Source: Rhodospirillaceae bacterium
Lineage (GTDB): Bacteria > Pseudomonadota > Alphaproteobacteria > DSM-16000 > Inquilinaceae
Length of the DNA: 64,000 bases
Direction of reading: 5' to 3'
Assembly: GCA_020638575.1 (NCBI GenBank)
Contig: JACKIH010000003.1
Span: forward strand, 2,337,501-2,401,500
The position numbers were made by a program, and so were the translations under genes. This document shows positions 57,309 through 64,000 of the stretch, piece after piece. Within the stretch, counting starts at the first letter, position 1. Each line of letters starts with the position of its first letter. Below the pieces are notes generated by a model that was not told the DNA's origin, ran no database searches, and saw nothing but the letters and a program-made list of their open reading frames with translations.

Positions 57309-58298
57309 ATGGCACTCCCCCGGCATTGGCGCATTGGCCTTGTGGCCGCCGCTTGGCTGCTCGCGGCAACGCTCCCGGCCGCGGTCCGGGCACAGTCCGG
57401 AGACGGGGAGTCGCTGCGCCAGGCGTGCTTTGGGCCGGGCGGAACCGACCGTGCCGCCGTGGCCGCCTGCACCGACCTGATCGCGTCCGGCGCGTTTGCC
57501 GGGCCGGCCCTGGCGGACATCCTGCTGCGGCGGGCCGCCGTCGTGGCGCGGACCGGGAGCCCGCTGCTCGCCTTCGACCATCCCCCCGAAGAGGATCTTG
57601 CGGCCGCCGCGGAGGCCGACCCGGCCTCGGCGGAGGTGTGGCGCCGCCTGGGGCTGTGGGAGCTTGCCCGCAACCAGGGCGGGCCGGCCGCGGCCCACTT
57701 CAGCCGCGCGCTTCAGATCGCCCCCGGCGATGCCAACCTGCACGGGCTGCGCGGGCGCGCGCTGCTGCTGGCCGGCGAGGTGGATGCCGCCGTGGAGGAC
57801 CTGGACATGGCGGTAGCGGGCGATCCTGGCAACGCCGCGCACCTCGCCCAGCTCGGCCTTGCCCGGGCCGCGAGCGGCGACGAGGCGGCTGCGCTGGACG
57901 CCTTCGCGGCCGCCCTGGCCGTCGCGGAGCGGGATCCGGAGGTCTCCGCCCTGCTCGGCGAAGCGATGTTTGCACGCGGGCGCTACGCCGAAGCGCTGGC
58001 CGCCTACCGCGACCTGCTGGACGATCCCGACCATGCCGGCCCCGCCCATCTCGGCACCGCACTCGCCGCCTGCGCGCTCGGCCGGGTGGCGGCGGCGGGG
58101 GCCACCATCGCCCAGTCGCTGGAGCGCCGGCTGTTCGCAGCGGGGGACTGGCGCAACATGCTGCTGGCCACCGGCTACCTGGAGGGCGAAGTGGTCACCG
58201 ACCCCGCGGCGGTGGCGGCCGTCGAACGGACCGCCGAGTTCGATGCCGCCCTGGCGCGCTGGCTCACCGACCGCTGCCCCACCCCGCCGAAGGATTGA
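57309..58298 (+). CDS. Exported tetratricopeptide-repeat protein
   Basis: The protein has 329 residues from ATG 57309. Signal peptide MALPRHWRIGLVAAAWLLAATLPAAVRAQ. The mature protein has TPR-like helical pairs: ASAEVWRRLGLWELARNQGGPAAAHFSRALQIAPGDANLHGLRGRALLLAGEVDAAVEDLDMAVAGDPGNAAHLAQLGLA in sections and AEALAAYRDLLDDPDHAG. Two cysteines near the start (RQACFG, VAACTD) are reminiscent of the Sel1-like and stress-exported repeat proteins with paired Cys. It is a periplasmic scaffold of unknown partner. Confidence 0.75.
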   Translation: MALPRHWRIGLVAAAWLLAATLPAAVRAQSGDGESLRQACFGPGGTDRAAVAACTDLIASGAFAGPALADILLRRAAVVARTGSPLLAFDHPPEEDLAAAAEADPASAEVWRRLGLWELARNQGGPAAAHFSRALQIAPGDANLHGLRGRALLLAGEVDAAVEDLDMAVAGDPGNAAHLAQLGLARAASGDEAAALDAFAAALAVAERDPEVSALLGEAMFARGRYAEALAAYRDLLDDPDHAGPAHLGTALAACALGRVAAAGATIAQSLERRLFAAGDWRNMLLATGYLEGEVVTDPAAVAAVERTAEFDAALARWLTDRCPTPPKD

Positions 58299-58324
58299 CG
58301 CAGGCCCCTGCGCCATCCATTTTC

Positions 58325-58346
58325 CAACCGGTTGATCTGACCGGTT
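58325..58346. promoter_or_regulatory. Candidate operator of the Phd/PIN module
   Basis: CAACCGGTTG (58325-58334) is a perfect 10-base palindrome, followed 5 bases later by ACCGGTTGA (58340), a repeat of its core. It lies directly before the antitoxin gene, where Phd-type antitoxins bind short palindromes to autoregulate. Confidence 0.45.
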
Positions 58347-58353
58347 GAAGCCC

Positions 58354-58602
58354 ATGAAAACGGTCCAGGCCACGGACGCCAAGGCGCACCTGGCGCAGTT
58401 GTTGAGCGATGTGGAGCGCGGCGAGACCATCATCATCACGCGCCATGGCAAGCCCATCGCGCGCCTGGTGCCGTCGGTCGACGATGAGCAAGAGCGGCGG
58501 CGGACAGCGGTGGCGGCCTTGCGCGAATGGCGGCGCCAGTTGCCGCCGTCGGGCATCACCGTGGAGGAGTTGCTGTCTGCCCGCGACGAAGGCCGCAGAT
58601 AG
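58354..58602 (+). CDS. Phd/YefM-type antitoxin
   Basis: The protein has 82 residues from ATG 58354 (a TTG three codons earlier is possible). It opens with KTVQATDAKAHLAQLLSDVERGETIIITRHGKPIARLVP, the Phd/YefM DNA-binding fold, and has a variable C-terminal toxin-binding tail ending SARDEGRR. It overlaps the PIN toxin start by one base (TAGTG). Antitoxin of this fold with a PIN partner is a common VapBC variant, in which the antitoxin is labile and represses the operon. Confidence 0.88.
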   Translation: MKTVQATDAKAHLAQLLSDVERGETIIITRHGKPIARLVPSVDDEQERRRTAVAALREWRRQLPPSGITVEELLSARDEGRR

Positions 58603-59003
58603 TGCTCCTGGTGCTGGACAGCTCGGTCGCCGCAAGCTGGTGCCTACCGGACGAGCGCAGCGAACTGGCCGACCGCGCGCTCGACATGGTCGAGACCGGC
58701 GGCTTCGTCGTCCCGCCGCTGTTCTGGTACGAGCTTCGCAATGTGCTGATCGTCAACGAGCGGCGTGGGCGCATCGATGCGGCACGGCTGGCGGACAGTC
58801 TCAGGCTGGTCACCGCATTGCCCGCGCGGATCGATAGCGCACCTGACGAGGCCGTCCTGCTCGGCCTGGCGAGGGCCCACACGCTCAGCGTCTACGATGC
58901 TGCCTATCTGGAACTGGCAAAGCGGCTCGGCATCCCGCTGGCGACCCTCGATCTGGCCCTCCACCGCGCCGGGGCGGCGGAGGCTGTGGCCCTGGTGGTC
59001 TGA
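58602..59003 (+). CDS. PIN-domain toxin, VapC-type ribonuclease
   Basis: The protein has 133 residues from GTG 58602, overlapping the antitoxin stop by one base. The PIN acidic residues are in VLDSSVAASWCLPDE (Asp6), FWYELRNVL (Glu) and LSVYDAAYLELAKRLGIPLATLD (Asp). They chelate Mg or Mn for RNA cleavage. VapC toxins usually cut tRNA or rRNA. The complete acidic set suggests an active enzyme. It ends 4 bases from the converging serB. Confidence 0.9.
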   Translation: MLLVLDSSVAASWCLPDERSELADRALDMVETGGFVVPPLFWYELRNVLIVNERRGRIDAARLADSLRLVTALPARIDSAPDEAVLLGLARAHTLSVYDAAYLELAKRLGIPLATLDLALHRAGAAEAVALVV

Positions 59004-59007
59004 TCCC

Positions 59008-59910
59008 CTACCCCTGCCAGAACTCCGCCTCCCGGTACCCCTGGAAGAACAGCAGGGTGTCCAGGTCGGTGTGGTCGATGCGGGCGCGGCAGGCCGCGCG
59101 CACCGCCGGCTTGCCGCGATAGGCGACGCCGAGGCCGGCGGCCGTCAGCATCGGCAGGTCGTTGGCGCCGTCGCCCACCGCCAGCACATCGGCGGCCGCC
59201 ACGTCCAGGCGCGTGCACAGCTCGCGCAGCAGCGCCAGCTTGCGGTCCTTGGTGACGATGGGGCCGAGCACGCGGCCGCTGAGCTTGCCGTCGGCCACCT
59301 CCAGCACGTTGGACTCCGCGGCGTCGAAGCCGGCGGCGACCACCACATGGTCGGTGAACTGGGTGAAGCCGCCCGACACCAGTTGGCAGAAGGCGCCGTG
59401 GGCGCGCATGGTGCGCACGGCCACCGCGGCACCGGGGGAAAGCGTGGTGCGCGCCAGCACGGTGTCGAGCAGGCTCGCCGGCAGGCCGGCGAACAGCGCC
59501 AGGCGTTCGGCCAGGGCCTGCATAAAATCCAGCTCGCCGGCCATGGCGCGCCGGGTGATCGGCACCACGCGCTCGGCCAGCCCGGCTTCGGCCGCCATCT
59601 CGTCGAGGGTCTCCAGGGGCACCATCGTGGCATCCATGTCCGCCAGCAGCACCCGCTTGCGCCGCCCCTCGCCGGTCGCCTGGGCGAACAGGTCGACCGG
59701 AGCATCGGCGAGCGCTGCGGCGGCGGCATCCTGCACCGCTTCCGGTGCCATCCCCGTCACCGGCAGGTCGCAGGCGCGGGCCTCGGCCAGCCACAGCGGC
59801 GCCCCCACCGTGGCACCGGATCGCGCCACGGCGGCGGCAACGTCGGCCAGCAGGCCGGCCTCCAGAGGCCGGCGGCCGGCGTCGGCAACGAGGGTGAGCA
59901 CGCTCTGCAT
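59008..59910 (-). CDS. serB: Phosphoserine phosphatase SerB
   Basis: The protein has 300 residues from ATG 59910. The N-terminal about 80 residues are an ACT-like regulatory region. The HAD phosphatase core has motif I LLADMDATMV (Asp91 nucleophile, Asp93 acid/base), motif II SGGFTQFTD, motif III lysine in VTKDRKLALLRELC, and motif IV AVGDGANDLPMLTAAGLGVAYRGKPAVR. It dephosphorylates phosphoserine in the last step of serine synthesis. It is divergent from miaA across 60 bases, as in many alphaproteobacteria, where both border ilvB. Confidence 0.94.
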   Translation of the reverse strand: MQSVLTLVADAGRRPLEAGLLADVAAAVARSGATVGAPLWLAEARACDLPVTGMAPEAVQDAAAAALADAPVDLFAQATGEGRRKRVLLADMDATMVPLETLDEMAAEAGLAERVVPITRRAMAGELDFMQALAERLALFAGLPASLLDTVLARTTLSPGAAVAVRTMRAHGAFCQLVSGGFTQFTDHVVVAAGFDAAESNVLEVADGKLSGRVLGPIVTKDRKLALLRELCTRLDVAAADVLAVGDGANDLPMLTAAGLGVAYRGKPAVRAACRARIDHTDLDTLLFFQGYREAEFWQG

Positions 59911-59970
59911 GGCGGGGTCCTTGGGCCAGCGTGTGGGCGGTCGCCGCGCTTATGGAACCGGAGGGAAACC

Positions 59971-60936
59971 GTGTCCACCCACACGGTGACCGAGGCGTCG
60001 AACGAGGTCGTGGTGGTCGCCGGTCCCACCGCCAGCGGCAAATCGGCCCTGGCGGCCGACTTGGCCGAGGACCTGGGCGGCGTGGTGATCAATGCCGACA
60101 GCATGCAGGTCTACCGCGACCTTGCCATCCTCACCGCCCGGCCCGATGCGGCGGCCGAAGCGCGCGCCCCCCACCGCCTTTACGGCGTGATCGATGGGGC
60201 GGAAGCGTGTTCGGCCGCCCGCTGGCGCCAACTGGCGCTGGTGGAGATCGCCGAGGCCCAGGCGGCCGGACTGGTGCCCATCGTGGTGGGCGGCACCGGG
60301 CTCTACTTGCGGGCGCTCACCGGCGGGCTCGCTCCGGTGCCGGAGATCCCGGCGCCCGTCCGGGCGGCAGCGCTCGCCATGATCGAGGCCGAGGGCCTGG
60401 CTGCGCTCCGCGCCGACCTCGTCCGCCGCGACCCCGTCATGGCCCAGCGCCTGCGCCCCCGCGACCGCCAGCGCCTGATCCGCGCCTGGGAGGTGGTGAC
60501 GGCGACCGGCCGTTCGCTGGCCCAATGGCAGGCCGATCCCACCCTGCCCGGCCCGGCGGCAAGCTGGGTGATCGTGCTGCCCGAGCGGGCGGACCTCTAC
60601 GCCGCCTGCAACGCCCGCCTGCTCGCCATGGTGGCGGCCGGGGCGCTGGAGGAGGTGCGGCGGCTGGTCGCGCGCGGGCTCGATCCCGGTCTGCCGGTGA
60701 TGAAGGCGCTGGGCGTGCCCGAGTTTATCGCCCATCTGCACGGCGAAATGGCGTTGCAGGCCGCCGTCGCCGCTGCCCAGCAGGCGACCCGGCGCTACGC
60801 CAAGCGCCAGACCACCTGGCTCAGGACCCAGGTCATAGCGGACCCGCGCCGGGTGCACATCGCAGCCATGCTCGACACGCAATATTCGGAAAGTCATAGG
60901 CAAAGAACTGTAAAGATTATTCGTGCTAGACGTTGA
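59971..60936 (+). CDS. miaA: tRNA dimethylallyltransferase MiaA
   Basis: The protein has 321 residues from GTG 59971, which follows GGAGGG at 5 bases. P-loop VVAGPTASGKSALAADLAE, then INADSMQVYRDLAILTARP, HRLYGVIDG, GLVPIVVGGTGLYLRAL and the C-terminal LRPRDRQRLIRAWEVVTATGRSLAQWQ and RYAKRQTTWLRTQ. MiaA adds a dimethylallyl group to A37 of tRNAs reading UNN codons. All diagnostic motifs are present and length is typical. Confidence 0.95.
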   Translation: MSTHTVTEASNEVVVVAGPTASGKSALAADLAEDLGGVVINADSMQVYRDLAILTARPDAAAEARAPHRLYGVIDGAEACSAARWRQLALVEIAEAQAAGLVPIVVGGTGLYLRALTGGLAPVPEIPAPVRAAALAMIEAEGLAALRADLVRRDPVMAQRLRPRDRQRLIRAWEVVTATGRSLAQWQADPTLPGPAASWVIVLPERADLYAACNARLLAMVAAGALEEVRRLVARGLDPGLPVMKALGVPEFIAHLHGEMALQAAVAAAQQATRRYAKRQTTWLRTQVIADPRRVHIAAMLDTQYSESHRQRTVKIIRARR

Positions 60937-61039
60937 CCCTGCGGCGCAGCATCGCTAACACTGCGCGACTTTGGCGAGCCGGGGGTGGAGCCCCGGATAC
61001 GCAACTTTGGCAAAAGCCAATTAAACAGGAACCTAAGCC

Positions 61040-62803
61040 ATGTCTGAGCAGAAGATGACCGGAGCAGAAATCGTCCTGAAGGCCCTGGCCGATCAGGGCG
61101 TAGAGGTCATTTTCGGCTACCCCGGCGGCGCGGTACTGCCGATTTACGACGCCATCTTCAACCAGAACCACATTCGCCACATCCTGGTGCGCCACGAGCA
61201 GGGTGCCGTGCACGCCGCGGAAGGCTATGCGCGCTCCACCGGCAAGGTGGGTGCCGTTCTGGTGACCTCCGGCCCCGGCGCCACCAACGCAGTCACCGGG
61301 CTGACCGATGCCCTGATGGACTCCATCCCGCTGGTGTGCCTGACCGGCCAGGTGCCGACCCACCTGATCGGCAACGACGCCTTCCAGGAATGCGACACCA
61401 CCGGCATCACCCGGCCGTGCACCAAGCACAACTACCTGGTGAAGGACGTGAAGCGGCTGGCCCGCACCATCCACGAGGCGTTCTACGTGGCGCGCACCGG
61501 CCGGCCCGGCCCGGTGGTGGTGGACCTGCCGAAGGATGTGCAGTTCGGCACCGGCCCCTACACGCCGCCGGAGCATGTGGAGCACAAGACCTACCGGCCG
61601 CGCGTCGACCCCGACATGGAGGTGGTGGAAAAGGCCGTCGAAGTGATCGCCAGCGCTCGCCGGCCGATCTTCTACACCGGCGGCGGCATCATCAATTCCG
61701 GCCCGCGGGCCGCCGAGCTGCTGGCCAAGTTCGTGCGGATGACCGGCTTTCCCATCACGAACACCCTGATGGGTCTGGGCGGCTATCCCGCCCACGACGA
61801 GCAGTTCCTCGGCATGCTGGGGATGCACGGCACCTACGAAGCCAACATGGCGATGCACGGCTGCGACGTGATGGTGTGCATCGGCGCGCGCTTCGACGAC
61901 CGGGTGACCGGGCGGCTCGACGCCTTCTCGCCCAACTCCTTCAAGATCCACGTCGATATCGACCGCAGCTCGATCAACAAGAACGTCCATGTGGACGTGC
62001 CCATCGTCGGCGACTGCGCGCGCGTGCTCGACGCGATGATCGAGGTGTGGAACCGCCGCAAGTTCACCTCCGACCAGGTGGCGCTGAACGACTGGTGGGC
62101 CCAGATCGGCCTGTGGCGGGCGCGCAAGTCGCTGCGCTTCCACCAGGACGAGGGCGACGACGCGGTGATCAAGCCGCAATACGCCATCAAGCGGCTGGCC
62201 GAGCTGACGGCGGGCAAGGACGTCTACTTCACCACCGAGGTGGGCCAGCACCAGATGTGGGCGGCCCAGTACATCCCGTTCGACGAGCCCAACCGTTGGA
62301 TGACGTCCGGCGGTCTCGGCACCATGGGCTACGGCCTGCCGGCGTCGATCGGCGTGCAGCTCGCCCACCCCGACTCCCTGGTGATCGACGTCGCCGGCGA
62401 AGCGTCCACCATGATGGTGCTGCAGGAGCTGGGCACCATGGCCCAGTACCGGCTGAACTGTAAGGTGTTCATCCTCAACAACCGGTGGATGGGCATGGTG
62501 CGCCAGTGGCAGGAGCTGCTGCACGGCGAGCGCTATTCGGAGAGCTACTCCGAAGCGTTGCCGGACTTCGTGAAGTTGGCCGAAGCCTTCGGGATCACCG
62601 GCCTGCGCGCCTCCAAGAAGGGCGAGGTGGACGACGTCATCAAGAAGATGATCGAGACCCCCGGCCCGGTGGTCGTCGACATGCAGGTGTGCAAGACCGA
62701 GAACTGCTTCCCGATGATCCCCAGCGGGGCGGCGCACAACGAGATGCTGCTCGGCCCGGGCGACCAGGGCGAGGTTTCCGAAGAAGGCATGGTCATGGTC
62801 TGA
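61040..62803 (+). CDS. ilvB: Acetolactate synthase large (catalytic) subunit
   Basis: The protein has 587 residues from ATG 61040, with AACAGGAAC upstream. TPP-dependent fold: EQKMTGAEIVLKALADQGVEVIFGYPGGAVLPIYD, the catalytic Glu53 (RHEQGAVHAAEGYAR), TSGPGATNAVTGLTDALMDSIPLVCLTGQVP, FAD-linked central domain (GRPGPVVVDLPKDVQ, GARFDDRVTGRLDAF) and the TPP domain VIDVAGEASTMMVLQELGTMAQYRLNCKVFILNNRWMGMVRQWQELLHGERYS in sections. It makes 2-acetolactate or 2-aceto-2-hydroxybutyrate from pyruvate and 2-oxobutyrate. A hairpin (CCGGGGGT-GGAG-CCCCGG) in the 103-base leader might control transcription. ilvH and ilvC follow. Confidence 0.96.
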   Translation: MSEQKMTGAEIVLKALADQGVEVIFGYPGGAVLPIYDAIFNQNHIRHILVRHEQGAVHAAEGYARSTGKVGAVLVTSGPGATNAVTGLTDALMDSIPLVCLTGQVPTHLIGNDAFQECDTTGITRPCTKHNYLVKDVKRLARTIHEAFYVARTGRPGPVVVDLPKDVQFGTGPYTPPEHVEHKTYRPRVDPDMEVVEKAVEVIASARRPIFYTGGGIINSGPRAAELLAKFVRMTGFPITNTLMGLGGYPAHDEQFLGMLGMHGTYEANMAMHGCDVMVCIGARFDDRVTGRLDAFSPNSFKIHVDIDRSSINKNVHVDVPIVGDCARVLDAMIEVWNRRKFTSDQVALNDWWAQIGLWRARKSLRFHQDEGDDAVIKPQYAIKRLAELTAGKDVYFTTEVGQHQMWAAQYIPFDEPNRWMTSGGLGTMGYGLPASIGVQLAHPDSLVIDVAGEASTMMVLQELGTMAQYRLNCKVFILNNRWMGMVRQWQELLHGERYSESYSEALPDFVKLAEAFGITGLRASKKGEVDDVIKKMIETPGPVVVDMQVCKTENCFPMIPSGAAHNEMLLGPGDQGEVSEEGMVMV

Positions 62804-62833
62804 CCCGCCGCCACCTGTCGCCATGATCCCCAA

Positions 62834-62861
62834 GCGGCCCCGTTCTCTGCAGCGGGGCCGC
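62834..62861 (+). terminator. Intercistronic hairpin between ilvB and ilvH
   Basis: GCGGCCCCG (62834-62842) pairs with CGGGGCCGC (62853-62861) around TTCTCTGCAG, with no U tract afterwards. It is more likely an attenuating or mRNA-stabilising hairpin than a full terminator, since ilvH follows by 20 bases. Confidence 0.45.
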
Positions 62862-62881
62862 GCCTGACCGGGAATGCAGCC

Positions 62882-63418
62882 ATGCCCAAGATCGACGAAA
62901 TCATCGAGACCCATACCATCGCCGTGCTGGTGGACAACGAGCCCGGCGTGCTGGCGCGCGTCATCGGCCTGTTCTCTGGCCGCGGCTACAATATCGAGAG
63001 CCTGACGGTCGCCGAGGTGGACCCGAACAACAATCGCTCGCGCATCACGCTGGTCACCTCCGGCACCCGTATGGTGATCGAGCAGATCAAGAACCAGCTC
63101 GGCCGCCTGGTGCCGGTCGCCCGCGTCACCGACCTGACGGACGAAGGCCCGTCGGTGGAACGCGAGCTGGCCCTGGTGAAGGTGGTGAGCACCGGCGATC
63201 ACCGCATCGAGAGCTTGCGCATCGCCGACATCTTCCGCGCCCGCGTGGTGGACAGCACCACCGACAGCTTCACCTTCGAGGTCACCGGATCCTCGCAGAA
63301 GCTGGACGCCTTCATCGGCCTGATGCGGCCGTTGGGCCTGGCCGATCTGTCGCGCACCGGTGTTGTCGCCATCGCGCGCGGGCCGGTCACCCTGCTGACC
63401 CCGGCTGCGGCCGCCTAG
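62882..63418 (+). CDS. ilvH: Acetolactate synthase small (regulatory) subunit
   Basis: The protein has 178 residues. N-terminal ACT domain HTIAVLVDNEPGVLARVIGLFSGRGYNIESLTVAEVD, in which Asn and Gly residues bind valine for feedback inhibition, then GTRMVIEQIKNQLGRLVPVARVTDLT and the C-terminal domain RELALVKVVSTGDHRIESLRIADIFRARVVDSTTDSFTFEVTG in sections. It activates IlvB and confers feedback inhibition. A standard length for the family. Confidence 0.95.
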   Translation: MPKIDEIIETHTIAVLVDNEPGVLARVIGLFSGRGYNIESLTVAEVDPNNNRSRITLVTSGTRMVIEQIKNQLGRLVPVARVTDLTDEGPSVERELALVKVVSTGDHRIESLRIADIFRARVVDSTTDSFTFEVTGSSQKLDAFIGLMRPLGLADLSRTGVVAIARGPVTLLTPAAAA

Positions 63419-63548
63419 GCGTCTCGCCACCCGGTCCGGCGGGCTGGATGCGGCTCGCCGGCGGGTCGGCGAGTACGGCCGAAACCTGCTATCACTCAAG
63501 GCAACCAAACAAGCCCCCGAACGGAAGCTCCCAGGAGGACCAGTCACC

Positions 63549-64000
63549 ATGCGCGTCTATTACGATCGCGATGCCGATGTGAACCTGATCAAGTCCAAGA
63601 AGATCGTGATCGTCGGCTACGGCAGCCAGGGCCACGCCCACGCCGCCAACCTGCGCGACAGCGGCTGCCCGGAGGTGCGCGTGGCGCTGCGCCCGGGCTC
63701 GGCCTCGGCCAAGAAGGCGGAAGCCGCCGGCTTCACGGTGATGACGCCGGGCGACGCTGCGGCCTGGGCCGATGTGGTGATGGTGCTGGTGCCCGATGAA
63801 CTGCAGGGCGACCTCTATGCCGAGCAGCTCGCCACCCACATGAAGACCAACGCGGCCATCGCGTTTGCCCACGGTCTCAACATCCACTTCAACCTGATCG
63901 AGCCGCGCCCCGACCTGGACGTGTTCATGGTCGCGCCGAAGGGCCCCGGCCACACCGTGCGGTCGGAATACCAGCGCGGCGGCGGCGTGCCCTGCCTGGT
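63549..64000 (+). CDS. ilvC: Ketol-acid reductoisomerase, N-terminal part (cut by window end)
   Basis: The first 150 residues or so from ATG 63549 run into the window end. [39 protein letters not shown] holds the NADPH motif [10 protein letters not shown], then [45 protein letters not shown] and [23 protein letters not shown]. It converts acetolactate to 2,3-dihydroxyisovalerate by Mg-dependent alkyl shift and reduction, the step after IlvBH. Last recognised gene of the ilvBHC operon. Confidence 0.96.
   Translation, partial: [150 protein letters not shown]

Noticed and set aside
55428..58559. Long minus-strand frame across the DegP-type and TPR genes
   Set aside because: Translation is repetitive Gly/Arg/His-rich sequence without motifs, and it overlaps two genes with signal peptides and recognisable domains.
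60937..61039. Attenuator or leader peptide before ilvB
   Set aside because: A hairpin (CCGGGGGT...CCCCGG) exists, but no short frame rich in Ile, Leu or Val with a start and ribosome binding site was found.
60926..63550. Long minus-strand frame opposite ilvB and ilvH
   Set aside because: Shadow of two essential, well conserved genes.
1..64000. CRISPR array or rRNA operon
   Set aside because: No regularly spaced direct repeats of CRISPR type and no rRNA-like sequence were seen; the only short tandem repeats are slippage-type.

Overview
The window looks like chromosome from a high-GC alphaproteobacterium, most likely in or near Rhodospirillales. The evidence is a CtrA-type response regulator beside fliI/fliJ, an Mrp-hflKC-degP block, tripartite tricarboxylate (TctCBA) transport genes, a DUF1127 protein and an alphaproteobacterial elongator tRNA-Met. 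Most genes are strongly GC-biased. The main exception is about 22.1-27.5 kb, directly after the tRNA gene, which is visibly AT-richer and looks acquired. The species cannot be named from the sequence alone.

Layout. 0-0.7 kb: two related small membrane proteins. 1-4.8 kb: an SDR dehydrogenase, an EF-G-like GTPase and Dps. 4.9-11.6 kb: a proline-racemase-family protein, HTH and HigBA toxin-antitoxin genes, a large FAD/aminomethyltransferase oxidoreductase and both subunits of aconitase X. Together these suggest catabolism of hydroxyproline-like or N-methylated amino acids. 11.7-13.3 kb: an outer-membrane protein that contains a segment resembling ATP synthase alpha subunit. 13.8-18.3 kb: ctrA, fliI, fliJ and an ankyrin-like protein. 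18.3-21.9 kb: twin palindromes, a membrane protein, an aminotransferase, DUF1127 and a DeoC-like aldolase. 22.0-31.0 kb: tRNA-Met, remnants of an IS481-type transposase and a serine recombinase, two poorly characterised genes and a 1938-residue RTX metalloprotease. 31.2-38.9 kb: a five-gene minus-strand redox operon (NfnA-like, NfnB-like, KorA, KorB and an unusual ferredoxin fusion). 39.2-46.9 kb: tctCBA, a divergent LysR regulator and a three-gene catabolic operon. 46.9-55.4 kb: RNase PH, an EF-hand protein, hrcA-grpE, Mrp and hflKC. 55.6-64 kb: degP, a TPR protein, a Phd/PIN toxin-antitoxin pair, serB, miaA and ilvB-ilvH-ilvC (cut by the window end).

Functional links. The Kor/Nfn operon would couple 2-oxoacid oxidation to ferredoxin and NAD(P)H. 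The LysR gene is flanked by two copies of a 29-base motif in opposite orientation. These could let one regulator control both tctCBA and the dehydrogenase/dehydratase/reductase operon. hrcA-grpE, hflKC, degP and Mrp form a protein-quality and Fe-S maintenance neighbourhood. ilvBHC is the common branched-chain amino acid pathway.

Most notable: (1) a piece of AtpA-like sequence inside an exported beta-barrel-like protein; (2) a palindromic repeat family with four copies here, one inserted in frame inside the aconitase X gene; (3) a degenerate pyruvate:ferredoxin-oxidoreductase TPP domain fused to a ferredoxin within the kor operon; (4) the mirrored LysR motif; (5) the tRNA-linked island scar and mosaic RTX protease.
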